Shown here piece by piece: positions 6,554 to 9,252 of a DNA stretch of 9,252 nt. The stretch comes from Bacteroidota bacterium. GTDB taxonomy: Bacteria > Bacteroidota > Ignavibacteria > Kryptoniales > JAKASW01. The notes beneath the pieces were generated by a model. That model did not search any database and had not been told where the DNA came from. It saw only the letters and a list, made by a program, of their open reading frames with translations. A program made the position numbers and the translations under genes. The stretch covers positions 1 through 9,252 of the forward strand of contig JAJYJD010000131.1 in assembly GCA_021789755.1 (NCBI GenBank), written 5' to 3'. The stretch's first letter is position 1, and every line of letters starts with the position of its first letter.

Positions 6554-7033
6554 ATGAGACCGAACATCGGCATAAAAGACAGCGACCGCGCATCGGTGGT
6601 TGAGATACTCAACAGAATACTTTCCGATGAATACATGCTCTACACCAAGACAAGGAAATTCCACTGGAACGTGACAGGGCCGCGCTTCCAGGACCTGCAC
6701 AAATTCTTCGAATCTCTCTACGAAGAGCTCGACGACATCATCGACGATGTGGCCGAGCGCGCGAGGTCGCTGGGCGGTCCCGCGTTCGGTACGCTTTCCG
6801 AGTTCGCCAAGAACACACGCCTCAGCGAGACTCCCGGTAAAAGCCCGAACGAGGATGGAATGTTGAAGGACCTTCTCGGCGACCACGAAGCGATTATCAG
6901 GACTCTCAGGGAAGATCTCGTGAAAGTCGGAGAAAAGTACCGCGACGCGGGGACGAACGATTTCCTCACCGGCCTCATGGAGAAACACGAGAAGACCGCG
7001 TGGTTTATCAGGGCTTTCATTGAAGAGAAATAG
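6554..7033 (+). CDS. dps: Dps family DNA-binding ferritin-like protein
   Basis: A 159-residue mini-ferritin; such 12-mers oxidise Fe(II) with peroxide and store the iron, limiting Fenton chemistry. The Dps signature is clear: KFHWNVTGPRFQDLHKFFE then DDIIDDVAERARSLGG. Ferroxidase ligands fit the Dps spacing as His37, His49, residue 53, Asp64 and Glu68. Residue 53 is Glu where E. coli and Listeria Dps have Asp, a conservative change. The short N-terminus MRPNIGIKDSD has only two basic residues and no lysine-rich tail, so DNA binding is uncertain. The ATG at 6554 has AAAGGG 7 bases upstream and lies 16 bases after the Fe-S gene stop; the open frame extends upstream into the Fe-S gene, but that part reads as a shadow. 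Peroxide-responsive control with the rest of the operon is expected. Confidence 0.92.
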   Translation: MRPNIGIKDSDRASVVEILNRILSDEYMLYTKTRKFHWNVTGPRFQDLHKFFESLYEELDDIIDDVAERARSLGGPAFGTLSEFAKNTRLSETPGKSPNEDGMLKDLLGDHEAIIRTLREDLVKVGEKYRDAGTNDFLTGLMEKHEKTAWFIRAFIEEK

Positions 7034-7046
7034 TCAATGAGACAGT

Positions 7047-7211
7047 ATGGCGCACGAGGCTGTCCGCAGAAGGCAGAAATCCATCCCGAAAGGCGGGAAA
7101 GTGGAACATTCAGTCGTCCAACCTGTCGAACGTGACGGGCTCCTTCAGAATGAACTTTTCCACATTGCGGGAGGCCTCTTAGCCGTCATCGCCGGGAATA
7201 AAAAGGAGTGA
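7047..7211 (+). CDS. Probable small protein of unknown function (54 aa)
   Basis: This open frame fills the 187-base gap between dps and the DUF3501 gene almost exactly: it starts 13 bases after the dps stop and its TGA ends 9 bases before the next ATG. By hand count over its codons, GC is about 70%, 36% and 60% at positions 1, 2 and 3, the usual pattern of real coding DNA. The product begins with a basic stretch (MAHEAVRRRQKSIPKGGK) and ends in a hydrophobic one (LLQNELFHIAGGLLAVIAG) before the charged tail NKKE. I recognise no family. The hydrophobic end is about 15-18 residues, short for a membrane helix. The ribosome binding site is weak (GAG 7 bases upstream), so it may depend on translational coupling to dps. 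It could instead be chance open frame. Confidence 0.45.
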   Translation: MAHEAVRRRQKSIPKGGKVEHSVVQPVERDGLLQNELFHIAGGLLAVIAGNKKE

Positions 7212-7220
7212 GGAACAAAA

Positions 7221-7826
7221 ATGAAACCGATTGAATTTAACGAGCTGAAGAACATTATAGAGTATGAAAAGATAAGGGAACGATTCCGCAGCAAGGTCAT
7301 AGACATGAAGAACCGGCGCAGGCTGAAAGTCGGAGAGCTTGTGACGCTGACTTTCGAGAACAGGTACACTGTCACATTTCAGATAGAAGAGATGATGCGC
7401 GTCGAGAGGATTGTCGAGGACGAGAAAATAAAATCGGAAGTAGAGACATATAACGAGCTGATTCCGAGAGAAAACGAGCTCAGCGCAACGCTGTTCGTTG
7501 AAGTCGACGATCAGTCACAAATCAAACCGGTACTCGACTCGCTCGTCGGCATGAACAAAGACTCACTGTACCTGAATATCGGGAATAAGAAGATACCTGC
7601 CGTCTTCGAAGAAGGACACGCGACCGACGACAGGATAAGCGCCGTCCAGTACGTCAGGTTTAAACTTGGACCCGAGGACGCTAAAGCCATTGCGGACCAG
7701 TCGGTCCAGGTTCACGTGACAATCAGGCACAGGAACTACAATGCAGACGCGACCCTGCCGAAGGAAATGCGTGAGGCACTGTACCAGGACATGAGTGAAG
7801 GGAGCTCTGCGAATGTCTGGAACTGA
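7221..7826 (+). CDS. DUF3501 family protein
   Basis: A 201-residue protein that I assign to DUF3501 (Pfam PF12007) by its overall pattern: a charged N-terminal helix (residues 5-35), LKVGELVTLTFENR, then the acidic EEMMRVERI segment (56-64) and YNELIPRENELSATLFVEVD (77-96), followed by LYLNIGNKKIPAVFEEGHATDDRISAVQYVRF. There are no cysteines, no signal peptide and no membrane segment, so it is probably cytosolic and does not itself carry an Fe-S cluster by cysteine. No biochemical function is known to me. In my recollection DUF3501 genes recur beside rubrerythrin and Fe-S proteins of the type seen here, which argues for a shared role. The start has TGAGG 7 bases upstream, overlapping the stop of the small upstream frame. 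Confidence 0.88.
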   Translation: MKPIEFNELKNIIEYEKIRERFRSKVIDMKNRRRLKVGELVTLTFENRYTVTFQIEEMMRVERIVEDEKIKSEVETYNELIPRENELSATLFVEVDDQSQIKPVLDSLVGMNKDSLYLNIGNKKIPAVFEEGHATDDRISAVQYVRFKLGPEDAKAIADQSVQVHVTIRHRNYNADATLPKEMREALYQDMSEGSSANVWN

Positions 7827-7856
7827 AGAGTCATTTTCAAATAGAGGTCAGAACAA

Positions 7857-8249
7857 ATGATAAGCGACGCACACCAGAGAAAGCGAAGCAAGCAGCGCGA
7901 GAAGGTGCTTGGAGTCGTTAGGTCCACGAAATCCCACCCGACGGCGGATTGGGTATTTCACGAGGTGCGAAAGGATCTTCCGAACGTGAGCCTCGCGACC
8001 GTCTATCGGAACCTGAATCTTCTCGTCGAATCGGGAGAGATCAACGAAGTCCTGTGTGACGGCCAGCTCAGGTTCGACGCAAACAAGGACGAGCACTTCC
8101 ACTTCATTTGCAGATCCTGCAAAGGCATTTACGATATAGATGAGGCGCGTGTGTCCTCACCGGACTTCAAACTTCCCCGCGGCTATTTGGTCCAGGACGT
8201 GAGGATGGATTTTTACGGCGTATGCCCGAACTGCCAGGCAAAAGCATAG
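7857..8249 (+). CDS. perR: Fur-family transcriptional regulator, PerR type
   Basis: A 130-residue winged-helix repressor. The DNA-binding helix is in NVSLATVYRNLNLLVESGEI (residues 43-62). The structural zinc site is Cys85/Cys88 (CRSC) and Cys123/Cys126 (CPNC). Aligned by spacing to Bacillus subtilis PerR, the regulatory metal ligands are all present: His27 (HPTAD), Asp74 (RFD), His80 and His82 (HFH) and Asp93 (IYD). An Asp at the last position, where Fur has Glu, is the known PerR feature tied to Fe-dependent oxidation of a histidine by peroxide; I infer a peroxide sensor. It is the last gene of the operon, 30 bases after the DUF3501 stop, with AGAGG 9 bases before the ATG, so the operon is likely autoregulated through the palindromes upstream of rubrerythrin. 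No terminator is obvious downstream. Confidence 0.92.
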   Translation: MISDAHQRKRSKQREKVLGVVRSTKSHPTADWVFHEVRKDLPNVSLATVYRNLNLLVESGEINEVLCDGQLRFDANKDEHFHFICRSCKGIYDIDEARVSSPDFKLPRGYLVQDVRMDFYGVCPNCQAKA

Positions 8250-8288
8250 CCCGTTCCAGGTGGGAGCCGCCGCCCGACTGTCCGCCGG

Positions 8289-9252
8289 CTAAAAGAGGTT
8301 GACGCTAAGTGAGAGGGTTACAATGTCGTCGGTGAACCTGTAAAACTCGTCGTTGGATGAATTATTTATGTGGTCGTAATTCAGCGCGACACCGTATCCG
8401 GCAGGAAACCCGCCCGAAGGAAAATCTCTCGAAAGCCCGATCGCGAAATCCGAAAATTTGTCCTTCCTCTGGTTGGCCACAATCATAGTCTGGCTGGTAT
8501 CGAAGGCAGGACGGCTGTAATCCTTATTTGCCCCGTTCAGTTTAACGGAGAAGCTGATGCCGGCAATCAGAGAATCCTTCCTCACCCCAATGCCGAATTC
8601 GCTCCCCTGATATGAATACGGATCATCATAGATTTCAGATTGCGCTGCGGAAAGCTTAGCGACGGCGTCTATGTACCTTGCCGCGCCGGTCAAATTTCTC
8701 CTGAGCAGCAAGCTGCCGTATGCTCTCCACCGGCCGAAGTCGAAATTCAATCCGGCCCCGTATGTCGCCTGGGACGCCGACGGAGAATTCAGGACATAAG
8801 TCTTCGCGGATGAACCAGTCTGACTTCCGCTCTTCCCTTTCCCTTTGTAGCGTCCCTGCGCATGCATGTTGATAAGACTCTTTACGGCAGCGCTCACGGT
8901 ATCCACCGCATAATACTTCTTGCTTCCGATCGAACCGTTCAGGTAGAAATAGACGCTGCGTGTAGGCATGAAAGAAACCACGCCGATTCCGACATTCTCG
9001 AGGTTGGAGAGAGAAGTCACCTGATCGTAACCTGTATAGTTGAGACCGTACCTCAGGCGCAGAATTGAGTTCTGTCCGAGCGCCAACCGTAAGCCGGCCG
9101 TCGCCTCCGTGTTGTAACTGGCATATACAGCAAAGCCACCCGAGTGAGGCACGGTCCTGTTCAGTGCGCCAGAGAAAGCGAGAGAAGTCTCGGTCGAGTC
9201 GGCAGGCAATGAAAACCCGCCGTCTTCCACAGGTGCCTGCCCGGTGTTGTCA
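8289..9252 (-). CDS. Outer-membrane beta-barrel protein (partial, C-terminal part)
   Basis: The frame stays open to the right edge, so the N-terminus and signal peptide are outside; about 320 residues are visible. The sequence alternates polar and hydrophobic residues in strand-length pieces (LRLRYGLNYTGY, RSVYFYLNGSIGSK, YGAGLNFDFGRWRAYGSLLLRR, GFPAGYGVALNYDHI), separated by Gly/Ser/Asn-rich turns. It ends in DDIVTLSLSVNLF, with the terminal Phe and alternating aromatic/hydrophobic pattern of a BAM-recognised last strand. A Lys/Gly/Ser-rich segment (GRYKGKGKSGSQTGSSAK) is probably a long extracellular loop. The visible part looks like a complete barrel domain following an unseen N-terminal region. 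The function is unknown; it converges on perR with 39 bases between the stops. A GTG at 9230 is only an in-frame valine, not the start. Confidence 0.78.
   Translation of the reverse strand, partial: DNTGQAPVEDGGFSLPADSTETSLAFSGALNRTVPHSGGFAVYASYNTEATAGLRLALGQNSILRLRYGLNYTGYDQVTSLSNLENVGIGVVSFMPTRSVYFYLNGSIGSKKYYAVDTVSAAVKSLINMHAQGRYKGKGKSGSQTGSSAKTYVLNSPSASQATYGAGLNFDFGRWRAYGSLLLRRNLTGAARYIDAVAKLSAAQSEIYDDPYSYQGSEFGIGVRKDSLIAGISFSVKLNGANKDYSRPAFDTSQTMIVANQRKDKFSDFAIGLSRDFPSGGFPAGYGVALNYDHINNSSNDEFYRFTDDIVTLSLSVNLF

Noticed and set aside
8250..8288. Bidirectional terminator between perR and the barrel gene
   Set aside because: Only a 5-bp AGCCG/CGGCT pairing with a long loop is present, and no T-tract on either strand.
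1..9252. CRISPR array, insertion sequence, tRNA or rRNA
   Set aside because: No spaced direct repeats, transposase motifs, terminal inverted repeats or cloverleaf/rRNA sequences were noticed in either strand.

Overview
The window is bacterial chromosomal DNA, densely coding and around 52% GC by eye. It looks like a Gram-negative organism: one gene ends as an outer-membrane beta-barrel with a terminal phenylalanine. Strong Shine-Dalgarno sites coexist with one TAnnTTTG-like box, so a deep Bacteroidota/Ignavibacteria-type (FCB group) host is possible, but this is an inference from style and no marker gene settles it. No mobile element, CRISPR array, rRNA or tRNA was seen.

Left part (1-2976) is on the minus strand. 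It holds the 5' part of a membrane-anchored alpha/beta hydrolase that runs off the left edge, queC (7-cyano-7-deazaguanine synthase) and a two-domain chromate-transporter-family protein (chrA). A plus-strand gene for an unrecognised polytopic membrane protein (3125-4108) is divergent from chrA. About 640 bases with no convincing gene follow (4109-4749). Their distal part carries two promoter-like stretches, each with a perfect palindrome sharing the core GGAA-N3-TTCC.

The centre (4750-8249) is the most interesting part: a compact plus-strand peroxide/iron-stress operon. In order it encodes a rubrerythrin without a rubredoxin domain, a GlpC/HdrD-like iron-sulfur protein with two 4Fe-4S motifs and two CCG-type domains (the second altered), a Dps mini-ferritin, a probable 54-residue unknown protein, a DUF3501 protein, and a Fur-family regulator with PerR-type ligands. 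A 14-bp perfect hairpin lies between the first two genes. A simple reading is that PerR senses peroxide/iron and controls its own operon through the palindromes upstream of rubrerythrin. Rubrerythrin would reduce peroxide, the Fe-S protein (perhaps with DUF3501) would supply electrons in place of the missing rubredoxin domain, and Dps would store the iron.

The right end (8289-9252, minus strand) is the C-terminal part of an outer-membrane beta-barrel protein that runs off the right edge and converges on perR.
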